From: Lycium barbarum
Lineage: Eukaryota > Streptophyta > Magnoliopsida > Solanales > Solanaceae
Assembly: GCF_019175385.1 (NCBI RefSeq)
Contig: NC_083344.1
Span: forward strand, 23,630,380 to 23,694,379
Length of the DNA stretch: 64,000 bases
Direction of reading: 5' to 3'
The first letter of the stretch is position 1; the number at the start of each line of letters is the position of its first letter. The position numbers were made by a program, and so were the translations under genes. Below, piece by piece: positions 36,075 through 46,021 of this stretch. Under the pieces are notes generated by a model. It was not told where the DNA came from. It ran no database searches and worked only from the letters and a program-made list of their open reading frames with translations.

Positions 36075-37055
36075 AGAAAAGGGTAAAAAATGCCCTTAAA
36101 CTATGTGAAATTGAACAAAAATACCCTCCGTTCATAGTTTGCTCCAAAAATGCCCTTAAACTATGAGAAATTGAACAAACTACCCCTATTGTTACTTCGA
36201 AATTGAACAAAATACCCCTATTGTTACTTAATTGGGTCAAAAATTCCCTTTTCCTAATAAACATTTTGTTTCTTTTCTTTAAATACTTTTTTTATAAAAA
36301 TATTATTTCTAAAGAAACTTTTTCTTGTTTCTTTTCTTTTAAAATTTCTTTAAATAATAAAAAAAGTGGGAGGTAATCTTTTTTCTATTTAATCTCGTTT
36401 TATCAATTATATATACTTTTTAAACTGATAATATATAGCATATATATAAGATCATAGTAATCCCATTTACTTTTCATTTAGATAATGATTAAAAAAATTC
36501 TAATAAAATAGGAAATATTTTTATTTTTTAATCTTTTCCTAATTGAAGTAGGATAAACATTTGCTGATGTAATCCTTGATTTTAAAGTTAAAATGAAAAA
36601 AGGTCAACAATAACTACATCAACGATATCTTAAAGATATTTTGTGATTTGAAGCAATGTAGTAATTTTTTTTTTGTTTATGGCATTATGATGGGGTTACT
36701 ATGATCGTATATGAATGATATATATTATCAGTTTAAAAAGTATATGGGGTAATTTCATTTTAGTTGATAAAACGAGATTAAGAAGAAAAAAATGCTTCTA
36801 CTTTTTATTAGTTAAAGGAATTTTAAAAGAAAAGAAGCAAGAAAAGGTTTCTTTAAAAATAATATAAAAAATGTATTTAAAAGAAAAGAAACAAAATGTT
36901 TATTAGGAAAAAAGATTTTTTGACCCAATTAAGTAATAATAGGGGCATTTTTGTTCAATTTCGTATAGTTTAAGGGCATTTTTTTTACCAAACTATAAAC
37001 GGAGGACATTTTTGTTCAATTCGTATAGTTTAAGGGCATTTTTGACCCTTTTCCG
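36075..37055. mobile_element. Mutator-like MITE with long inverted repeats, 981 bp
   Basis: Flanked by the 10-base direct repeat TAAAACATAC (36065-36074 and 37056-37065). The ends read GAAAAGGGTAAAAAATGCCC on the left and GGAAAAGGGTCAAAAATGCCC inward from the right. The two arms stay complementary, with small gaps, for several hundred bases, so the element could fold into one long hairpin. No transposase. A duplication of 9-10 bp with long inverted repeats fits Mutator. Confidence 0.88.
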
Positions 37056-37065
37056 TAAAACATAC

Positions 37066-37909
37066 ATTTTCTCTACCTACTTGGTGTTATTTGACAATTC
37101 AACTATTTTTATACATAACGTTTTTTTCGTACTACTAGTACTTTAACCAATTAGTGACGATTGTAGAGATTTTTTGTTTTATAATACCCCGAAAATGTTT
37201 CTCTGGATTCAATTTCATGTTATGCTAACTCAATATGTTGAAAGCATGACCTAGATGTTGTGGCTGTTGTTTAGCCTTTAGAGATTTTACGAGCATATCA
37301 TCAATATAAATTGGTTGTTGACGTTTGATAATTCGGTCTATATAAAATTTAATCAAAATCACTTATTTGCAATGAACAGGTAAAAATGAGATAATAAACA
37401 AGTATGTTCTTGAGTTCGAGTCACCGAATAAACTCTGAATCGGTGTTTGACTAAACGTATAAACTGATCATACTTGCTTATAAGTACATTTTGGCTTATT
37501 TACGCATTTGATAAATACTCAAAGTGCTTATAAGTCAAGTATTTATCAGCTAAAAGTCATAAATTGATCATTTCTAACTTGTATTTTTTTGCTTTTAAGT
37601 ACTTTAGTTGGATCAAAGCTTCTTTTACTATTTTATTGACCAAAGCTTTTTTTACTATTTTATTCTTAAAATTAATTTTAGTTATCAAAATAGATTTTTC
37701 AAAAAAAAAAAAAACCTCTAACTTTCTCTCCGTTGAAAATATTTAACATTCATCATTTTCCTTACAAATATTCTTTTTTATATAAAAAAAATTAATAATA
37801 TTTCAGTTAGTGTATCAAAAGAACAGCTAATCGACACTTCTAACAAAGACATCAACTACTTATTATTAGTTTTAACACTTTTATTCAAATGTATAACTGT
37901 TTATTTATA
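37066..37909. other. AT-rich intergenic stretch
   Basis: No gene is supported. A segment near 37440-37560 has the TTTGACTAAA and CTTATAAG motifs common in small hAT-like plant MITEs, but I could not find clean ends or a duplication. Confidence 0.5.
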
Positions 37910-37918
37910 TAATTAATT

Positions 37919-38931
37919 GGCTGAAGTCATCGACAGACCCTCAAACTTGTTGAGAAATTTCACTTAAACCCTTCAACTGAGACTCGTACCATCTAAACCC
38001 TCCAAAATCACTTTTACTGTGCCGCTTAGACACACAATAAAAATACAACCAAACACCAAAGCTGCGTGTAATTCACGCACTGATGTAATAAAAAAGCGAT
38101 GAATAAAACGATGACATGTGTCACATGGGCTCAAAATAATAATAAAAATGAATTTACAGTTTAAACAATGATCAACCAAAAACAAAAAAGGAAAACTTAG
38201 TTTTTACTCCCCCCACCCCCACCCCGCGTCCTTACCCCCAGCCAGCAACCCGCCCACCTAACCCTTTCCCCTCTCTTTGTTATTCCCCTCGTCACCCGCC
38301 CCGTCCCCACCACCACTCCTTCGGCGAGCTCCTCTTTTTCTTTTTCTTCTTATAATAAACTAAAAAGAAATTCTTAAGAGAGTATTGTTTTTCTCCATAC
38401 CAAATCACATGAACGGAGATGGCGGTGATGGGGTAGTCCGGTGGTGACAGGACAGCGACAATGTTAGAAAGAAGAGGAAAGGGAGGAAAATTAGTGGATT
38501 CAGAATTTTTTTTCTTTTGTGAAGAATGAAAAGAAAAAAAAAAAAAAAAGAGGTACAGGAGGAAAAAATTGCAGAGGTTTGGGAAAGTAAAAATGGGACG
38601 AAGAAGACGATGACGTGGAGGGGTGGGTTGCTTTCCTTTTTTGATTAAGTTATTATTATTTTCAAAAATGAATAAAGAGTCCTCTTTAGTTATTTACTTA
38701 GTGCCAAGTGTCAACAAAAGAAAGAAGGTATAATCTTTTTCAAGAAAAAAAGAAAAAGAAAAATATTGTTTGGAATCTACTCACGCGCCCAACGAAAGTG
38801 AATTACAATTTTTTTAATTTTGTATCCAATTGGTACATTAAAAGTGATTTTAGAGGGTTAAGATGGTATTTCAGTTGAAGGATTCAAGTGGAATTTCTAG
38901 ACAAATTTAAAGATAGTCGATGACTTTAGCC
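37919..38931. mobile_element. Second Mutator-like MITE, 1013 bp
   Basis: Flanked by the 9-bp duplication TAATTAATT (37910-37918 and 38932-38940). The ends are inverted: GGCTGAAGTCATCGACAGAC on the left, GGCTAAAGTCATCGACTATC inward from the right. Subterminal parts also pair (AAATCACTTTTA with TAAAAGTGATTTT). The centre contains C-rich and matching G-rich tracts (about 38205-38330 and 38465-38640). Confidence 0.88.
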
Positions 38932-38977
38932 TAATTAATTAAAGTACCTATGAGCATGTAATGCTTATCAATCATTT

Positions 38978-39792
38978 TTTTGCACGGATTGCCCTTCTTT
39001 TGGGGTGGTCTTTAAATTTTGCCCTTCATATTTGTGGTCTTTAAGTTTTGCCCTTTGCTTGGAAAGGTGAGCGAATACATGAAGTTCTGGGTTCGAACCC
39101 CCGCTCAGGCATAAAATAAAAAAATAATTTCGCCAGGCAAGACTGGGGGAGTGTATGCCGGATCCAGCATACAATCTTTAAGGAAAAGCTAAAGTTATGC
39201 CGGATCCGGCATAACTAAAAGTTTGTCCCATATATATATGCTTCACGGTAAAGTCTGCCGAAGGGGGCAGACTTTTAGTTAAACACAACTAAAAGTCTGC
39301 CCTCTCCAGCAGACTTCTAGTTAAACACAACTAAAAGTCTGCCACCTCCGGCAGACTTCTAGTTAAACACAACTAAAAGTCTGCCGGAGGAGGCATAGCA
39401 AAATTTAAACTTTGCCTTATAAGGAAAACTTTTAGTTATGCCTTAAGGAAAACTTACGCCTTATGGGGCATACTTTTAGTTATGTTTTATGGGGCACACT
39501 TTTAGTTAAGGCATTACTAAAAGTTTACCGTGAAAAGTTAAAAAAGAAAATACGTATATATGCTTCAAGGCAAAGTCTGCCCCCTCCGGCAGACTTTTAG
39601 TTAAACATGACTAAAAGTTTGCCGGAGGGGGCATAGCGAAATTTAAACTCTGCTTTGCAATTTTTTTAAAATTTTTTGATTGAGCGGGGGTTCGAACCCG
39701 GAACCTATGAGTTTTAGCCGAAGGGTAAAATTTAAAGACCATAAATATAAGGGGCAAAATTTAAATATCACCCCAAAAAAAGGACAATTCCA
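38978..39792. mobile_element. Inverted-repeat element R1 with internal short palindromes
   Basis: The left end reads TTGCACGGATTGCCCTTC with GGTCTTTAAATTTTGCCC, and the right end is its complement. Each arm carries GGGTTCGAACC next to a GAGCGGGGG or CCCCGCTCA motif. Between the arms, AAAAGTCTGCC and GGCAGACTTTTAGTT alternate many times. A possible imperfect duplication is ATCAATCA/ATCAATTA. The same family recurs at 62473-63030 and 63052-63310. There is no coding region, and the superfamily is unclear. Confidence 0.75.
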
Positions 39793-40257
39793 TCAATTAC
39801 ATAGTCACCTTATGGACTAACCCAAATGGGCTCTTTATGGTATCAGTCCAAATTTTTGTGACATTTTTTATTTTTAATCCAATTCAAAAAGAATGATACA
39901 TTTATATCTTTCATAATAATTTAATTTTAAAATTCATATTTTAAGTTTGACGAAATAAAGTATAACTGCACAAATATTTCTAATGTATTTAAAATCAAAA
40001 TTTTCAAAAAAAAATATTTTTTTTTCTAGATTTTATGCCGAATAAACATCCTGTACATAATTGGGAGGGAGGGGAATACTGTATTTCTTTTCAGCTGCAA
40101 GTTGTTAAACAAAATACAAAAAGCACGGGTTTGTCCCGCCTTTTGTCTTTATTTTATGACTAACTATGTGACACTTTTTCACCTAATCCACTTTGGACCC
40201 CCAAAAAAACCTACAAAAGGTCAAAAAGCAAAAACTAAATTACAGAATGCAATATTA
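39793..40257. other. Intergenic stretch downstream of the glycosyltransferase gene
   Basis: AT-rich. It should contain the 3' UTR and polyadenylation region of the minus-strand gene, but I cannot place them. No other feature is recognised. Confidence 0.5.
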
Positions 40258-42223
40258 TCAATCTTTAAAGATGTATTCCCTAGATATATTCATCAACGGC
40301 TGTAGAGAATCTAGAGAAAATTTCCTGGCAAACAAGAATGGATCATGCCGTTTATTAGCAACAGACAAATCAGAACCGTTGATTTCTTCATCACCATATC
40401 GAGGCCGGGCCAATCGTAAGGTCAAGATCAATTCTGGAGACACTTCACTTGCAGTGTAAGTACGAGGATGCCCTCCATGACTACCCTTCCAGTCCACGTG
40501 TGTCAAAGTAGCTGGGACACAACCCTGCGGTTAGAGTTAGGCAAACTCAGCTCGTGAAGACCTGACTTGTCTAACCCGCCCAAGTTTGAGCGGATCATTG
40601 ACCAACACAATTATCAATTCAGTCTATTTCGGCCTAATGCAATTCAGCTAAGTTGACCTAATATGCAGCCCAAATTGAAAATCTTGTCAAAGTATTTTTT
40701 AAAATAATACGTTAAATATAGCCATTATAAAGAGAAAAAAATAATTTTGTTATGTACTACAAAATGACTGTCCTAATTTATGTGGCACAATTTTCTTTTT
40801 AATATGTCTCAAAAAAATGTCACATTTCTATATTTAAAAATCATTTAATTTTATGATATGATTACAACGATACAAATATCTATGACTTATTTTGGATCAT
40901 AAATTTCATTTTTTTTTTCAACTCTTTGTTTCAAATTGTGTCATATAAATTGAAACGGGAGTATAAAAGACTAAATACAGAAATTAAAATTTAATAAGAA
41001 TTGAATGCATTAAGTTATGATCCGCTTTTAACTCATTTTAGCCCAAATAACTATTAACCCACACAATACAGTCCACGACTCCCCAAATTCAGCCAAATTC
41101 AGCCAACCCACCTATTTAACCACCCTACCTGTGGGTCTACCATGTTGAGTAGCGTAGAGAAGTATTGCTCCTCTGGATAACACGTGGAAGCTTCTAAGCA
41201 AGGTAGCTTGAACTTTGACCATAACCTCCTGTCACGCACAACTATCCAAGCATGCTTACGCTTTATTACAAAAAACTGGGACCCAATTCGAAAATCATCA
41301 AACTTCACCTCAGGTAACATAGCGTGTTCCCCACGCGCCGCATATCGACCGTATGCCCAACTCTCATTTCCCAGTACTTCAATGAAGCTCTTTCTTGATT
41401 TTGTAAGAGTTGTGTAAGTGAAATTGAAAGAACGTAGTGGAATACAAGATGGGGAAAGAAGGGCAAACATGTAATTATACTTGTCGTGGAGAAGTGCTCT
41501 TGCGAGTAACCGACGCGCCGCAGAGGTGAGAGTTGGGGAATGGCGGCGCGTGGGTTTTGAAGGGATTACACGGTGAGCAAACACGCCTTGAAATGGTGGT
41601 GTATAGTTGAAACGTGGGTCTGCATGTATGTATATGTTGTAAAGATTTTTAGGTGTGTTGTTGAAGAAAATTTCCCATAATGGGGCAAATGGAAGTGCAG
41701 TAGTTGTGAGAAACATAAAAGCTAGCTTCTTTGGTGCTGTAACTAGTTTGGGTATCGGGCTGAGTCGTCCAGCTTCCTGGAACAACATTGAGTCATCATC
41801 ATCAACTTCCTCACGCGAAGCTATCAGTGTCGGCGGATTCAGAATTTGAAGTTTATGTGCTCCTACAATAATCTCAAATTAATTTATAATGATAACTAAA
41901 TTCGAAATAAATGAAATTTTGGATACATATATAGAGTCGGAGCAAAAGTTACTGCGTTCCCGAGAACCCGTACCTGAAGAGGTGGATCCACCCCTGGCTA
42001 CTGGTGGAGGTAATCTTGCACTATGAATTTCCTTGTTTTTTTCTTGGGTTTTGTTTGTTGATATTGTCTTAGGGTGTATGATGTTACTAGTCGTGTTCCT
42101 AGGTGGTGTGTTGGTGGTGGGGACTGAGGAGGAAGTAAGAGGGGTGGTGATAGTGAAGATAATGGCAAGGGGTAAGCAAAGTAAAAGAGCACAAAGTAGA
42201 GAGATTGGAGAAGGAGAAAGCAT
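40258..42223 (-). CDS. GT14-family (DUF266, core-2/I-branching-like) glycosyltransferase, three exons
   Basis: A probable Golgi type II membrane glycosyltransferase, related to the family that includes rice BC10, which acts on cell-wall glycoproteins or polysaccharides; the substrate here is unknown. Proposed exons are 42223-41974, 41862-41129 and 40524-40258, giving 416 residues, close to the family's usual size. Donors are CAG/GTACGG and CAG/GTAGGG; acceptors are GTAG/GAGC and GCAG/GGTTG. Residues 8-24 form a signal anchor, followed by a Ser/Thr/Pro-rich stem. The catalytic Branch domain runs from about residue 130 (AFMFLTT, then NLYNIYIHADPRF) through SPSCIPL, AMLPEV and RIGSQF, then CYPEE near 310, to TLTHVDWKGSHGGHP and FLFARKFS near the C-terminus. 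Intron 1 lies in a MITE whose unspliced reading hits a stop, so function depends on splicing. The start MLSPSPISLL fits the family. Possible pseudogene if unspliced. Confidence 0.85.
40525..41128 (-). other. Last intron of the glycosyltransferase gene
   Basis: AT-rich with GT/AG ends on the minus strand. It separates the codon for Gln328 from Gly329; the family protein reads DPQ-GCVPATLTHV across the junction, which fixes both splice sites. It contains a Stowaway-like MITE. Confidence 0.85.
40757..40961. mobile_element. Stowaway-like MITE (degenerate)
   Basis: TA lies on both sides (40755-40756 and 40962-40963). The inward ends read CTACAAAATGACTGTCCTAA on the left and CTCCCGTTTCAATTTATATG from the right. 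The inner parts (AATTTATGTGGCACAATT and its near complement) match a very common plant Stowaway family whose ends are usually CTCCCTCCGT. Confidence 0.7.
41824..41996. mobile_element. Short MITE inside the glycosyltransferase coding region
   Basis: A 173-bp insert flanked by GCTA (41820-41823 and 41997-42000). The ends are inverted: left GTCGGCGGATTCA, right (inward) AGGGGTGGATCCA. I recognise the interior (GAATTTGAAGTTTATG, GAACCCGTACCTG) as a repeat widespread in Solanaceae genomes. Removing it with one GCTA copy joins the codons for PPPV and ASREEV in frame. Both splice sites of the proposed intron 1 lie inside it. Confidence 0.78.
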
Positions 42224-42472
42224 GGTGATGGGGGGCGGTGGGGTGGGGTGGGTTATGAGATGAAGATGGTGAGATTTGGTAGGGTTGAGTTAAAAGTCCA
42301 CTAGTACTATTGGGACTTGGAAAAAAATGGAAAGGATGAGTGAAACATACAACATAGAAGCAGAAAATAGTAGAGTACAAAAGGATTTCTTTTTATTATG
42401 TGTATATACGTATGCGTAAGCTTTGTATAATTTTTGTTTTACGTTCATTTTGATTGTGCTGCCATCATTCTT

Positions 42473-42480
42473 TATATATA
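42473..42480 (-). promoter_or_regulatory. Candidate TATA box of the glycosyltransferase gene
   Basis: TATATATA lies about 250 bp upstream of the ATG at 42223 on the minus strand, a plausible position. Nothing else identifies the promoter. Confidence 0.4.
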
Positions 42481-43774
42481 AGTAGATTAATCAATGTTTT
42501 GGAATGAAGCGTAGGTGTGTGAAACGGGAAGTTGGTCCATCCTCCCATCGTCTTTCTCGTTGGTTAAGTTTGGATCATTATCTACGTGGCAAACATGCAT
42601 GTAAAGGTGGGACGATGTTTTGGTGGCATTGAGAATTAAAGTGTCCCCCCACATGAAGAGTAAAATAAGAGATGCTTAAAGCTCAGTCTGGACTCGAGTT
42701 AGTCGTGTAATAAAGAGTGCAAAACAATGTGATCTTGTTTGGTAACGAAGGAATGAAAAGGAAAGGAGAGTTTATAAAGGAAAGAAAATAAATGCTTTAA
42801 ACTTTCGAATACAAAATTAAAATGAGCTGGAAGAAGCTTATATTTGTGTAGAGGACAGATAGCATATAACAACAAAACATAGATGCGCTTTTTGTAAAGG
42901 ACGGAGCATATAAAGTTGACAAAAGGCATATGAAAGGGGAAGTTCTTATTATTTTGTTACTCATTGTTAATGGCTTAAAACTACAATCGTTATGATCGAG
43001 GGTAAAGGATTAGTAATTTGCTTTTTTTTGTGTGTGTGTGTTTAAAGATACAGAGGGTCGCTATATATTTGTTAATTTTAGTAGTTGCGCGTAACCTTAT
43101 TTGAAGAATATTTCATAATCCTGCAGTCAAGAAAGAAACCTACTTTAATAAGTCATTTATTATTGATAACATGTTGTAGTTTTATTTTGTTTAAATGATG
43201 AAAATATTCTTTAAGTTAATTATCATGTTGTTATAGATGATGGGATACAGATATAAACAAGGAAAGCAATTCTAGTATCAACTTTTCATGTAATATAAGA
43301 CAATACAATAGTAGATTTTAGGCAAACAAAATATTCGAAAAATACCTCTTGAAGCATGACAGCAACCGTGAAACAAGCCTTCGCATTTCTACGATCTTTT
43401 GTTTTGTTGTGTGACCCAAGAAATTTCTAAACTTTAACACTTGTGTGGGCAAGCATTTCTTCCGGAAATAATAATCATTCATGATTGGAAAACCTATATG
43501 TGTAGCAGCATATTTTTAAGGTATAAAAACCTAACCTTCTTCAAGACCTGTTGGATTTTCTTTTCCACCAAGAAAAGGATTTCAAAGTTCTAAATTGACT
43601 CAGACACAATAAGAACCACATAATTAATTGTCAGCCTTCATACTATGAAATTAATTAGATGTTTTTTAAATTATTTCTATCATAATAAATTATGAATTAT
43701 TTCACTAAAAATTTGTAACGGCACTCATTTATTGAATTTCGAATTATTTTATCAAAATTCTATTTAACTCCCAT
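42481..43774. other. Intergenic stretch upstream of the glycosyltransferase gene
   Basis: AT-rich with short ORFs only and a small GT run near 43031. No gene or repeat structure is recognised. The right end holds the LINE target site. Confidence 0.6.
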
Positions 43775-43793
43775 GTTAATATTATTAGATGGG

Positions 43794-44272
43794 GGAGGCC
43801 TAACTGAGGTCAAAGCTCAGGAGATGAAGGAGAAGTTGGGGGCATGGGGAGTAGTTGGACGTTGATAGTATATGGGCTAGGATAGTCGAATGCATCTAGG
43901 AAGCAGCTAGAGGGGTCTCGAAGGGCAACCCAGGTGGACGTAAAGGGGATTAGTGGTGGAATGGAGAGGTCCAAGGAAAATTAGAAGCCAAGAAAGTTGC
44001 GTATGCGGCGGAAGTGGAAAGCGTCGACGAGGAAGACAAGAGGGGGAATAAGGAGAGATATAAGGCAGCGAAGCTAGCAGTCACGGCGGCTAAAACGACA
44101 TCTTTTGAGCACTTGTATAAAGAGCTCAAGTGCAAAGGCGAGGATAGGATGTTGTATAGGCTCGCCAAGACGGGAGAGACGAAATCTCGCGGCCTGGACC
44201 AAATGAAGTGCATCAAGGATGAGAATGACGATGTGTTGGTAGAAGACGCACACATTAGACGGAGATGGCAAG
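43794..44272 (+). pseudogene. LINE ORF, upstream fragment
   Basis: From about 44014 it reads [37 protein letters not shown] and [10 protein letters not shown], the region between endonuclease and reverse transcriptase. Stops and shifts precede 44014. No endonuclease domain is present, in keeping with 5' truncation. Element 2 interrupts after RRRWQ. Confidence 0.8.
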
Positions 44273-45758
44273 TGTCACGACCCAACTAGGGGCCGTGACG
44301 GGTACCCGGAACTAGCTACCGAGCAGCGCTCGCTTTACTACTCATCTTACTCATCTAATGCTCTTTTGCAATTTTTAGTCATGGAAGTGTAAAAAAGCAT
44401 ATATTTTATAGAAACATAAACGCTTTATACTTATTTGCCTTTCGGCTATCAAAATAACATACATATATATACATAACAACATCATGTGAGACTATATAAC
44501 CCACACTGCGTATCTACGAGCCTCTACTGACATACTATATACATAGACGAAACAAGACTCCGTCATGCCCAAAAATACACATATGTACCAAAAGAATAAC
44601 CATAAGCACCTCCGAACAATGGAGTGCTCTCTATCAACTGACAGCTACTGAGGATCTGGGCTAAGCTCACCTCCTTGTCTACCTGTGGGCATGAACACAA
44701 CGTTCAAAGAAAACGGACGTCAGTACGAATATTGTACTGAGTATGAGAAGCATAAACAATGAAGAAAGACATCAATAATATAATGAGAACATCGATATGA
44801 AACATCTGGATCTGAATAACAATCATATGGAAAGTAATGCATACCGTCTTACTCATACTCATCATCATATCATATATGCATAATATGCAAGTTGTCCGTC
44901 CATGTCGAAACGGTGTGATAATCAATAACATTAGCCCGCGTCCGGGGTACCATCTCATGCCGCCCACTAGTGGTGTCTGCCCATGCCAAAAGGTCATGGT
45001 GTATCCGTATAGCTGCCCGACCAACTGGGCCCGGTGTGATGCAATCATATCATGCTCATCATAAAATGCTTACTATCATATACTTATCAAAACATGCTTA
45101 TCTTATCATAGTGCATGCATGAAGCTCAAGATCATTTCTACTCTATCGGGGTGACGTAAGGTCGTGATCCCCCGATATCATTATGGAGCAATTTTTGACA
45201 TTCTGCCTCACCTTGAAGGAACTAGTACATAAGGTGAGTGTAGGCGACAATAACCTCATTATCAATATAGCATCATCATACCGTATCTCTTATCTTATAT
45301 AGACATTTATGAATGTAGGCTCTTAACTTTCCGGAAAATGGAAACTCATGAAGAGGATAAAGAGTTTACGCTATAGGATTCATGCCATTAGAAGGAAAGG
45401 ACTAGCCTCACATACCTTGGTCGTTTAACTAAGCTATCGCTCACTTGTTCTCCTTCGGTATCACGTCGTTACCTTCATGAGAGAATTCGAATTAACATTA
45501 GTTAATTGACTACAAGAACGAATCGTTAATTCTAGGAAAAATTGGGCAGCACTTCCTTTGTTTATAATACTTTTCCCATGTTCTATATCAACTCCCAACA
45601 TTCACAATACTACTCACCATATCACAATCAACAATCATCATTTATGCATATTTAGCAAAATCCACCATTTTCCTCCAATTTTCCCCATATTTCTACTTAT
45701 AGCTCATCTTTGTGCTTTCATGCATTTAATGCTTGTTTCATGATATACACATCATTAT

Positions 45759-45924
45759 TGTTGACACCCAATTTTGTCCCGCCTCTCCTTCGAAATACCT
45801 ATTTACGCTTCTAATATTTTTTTTGGAAAATTAAAAATATATATTTATATTTTACTATAATTATTAACCTCTTATCAATGCCGGCGTTTCATTATTCCAT
45901 TACAGTTACTAGCCATCATCATCA

Positions 45925-46021
<97 letters not shown>

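Noticed and set aside
37440..37560. Possible small hAT-like MITE (TTTGACTAAA, CTTATAAG)
   Set aside because: No matching ends or TSD could be found by eye.
39085..39108. GGTTCGAACCCCCGCTCA resembling a tRNA T-arm or B box (also near 39687 and 63149)
   Set aside because: No acceptor, D or anticodon arm around it, and it recurs in the arms of the R1-R3 inverted-repeat family.
41099..41128. Extension of exon 2 to the stop at 41099
   Set aside because: The last nine codons are unlike the family, while a CAG/GTAGGG donor at 41129 joins to an exon that continues the family sequence.
42099..42380. 93-residue minus-strand ORF overlapping the glycosyltransferase start
   Set aside because: Other-frame shadow and 5' leader of the real gene; no domain.
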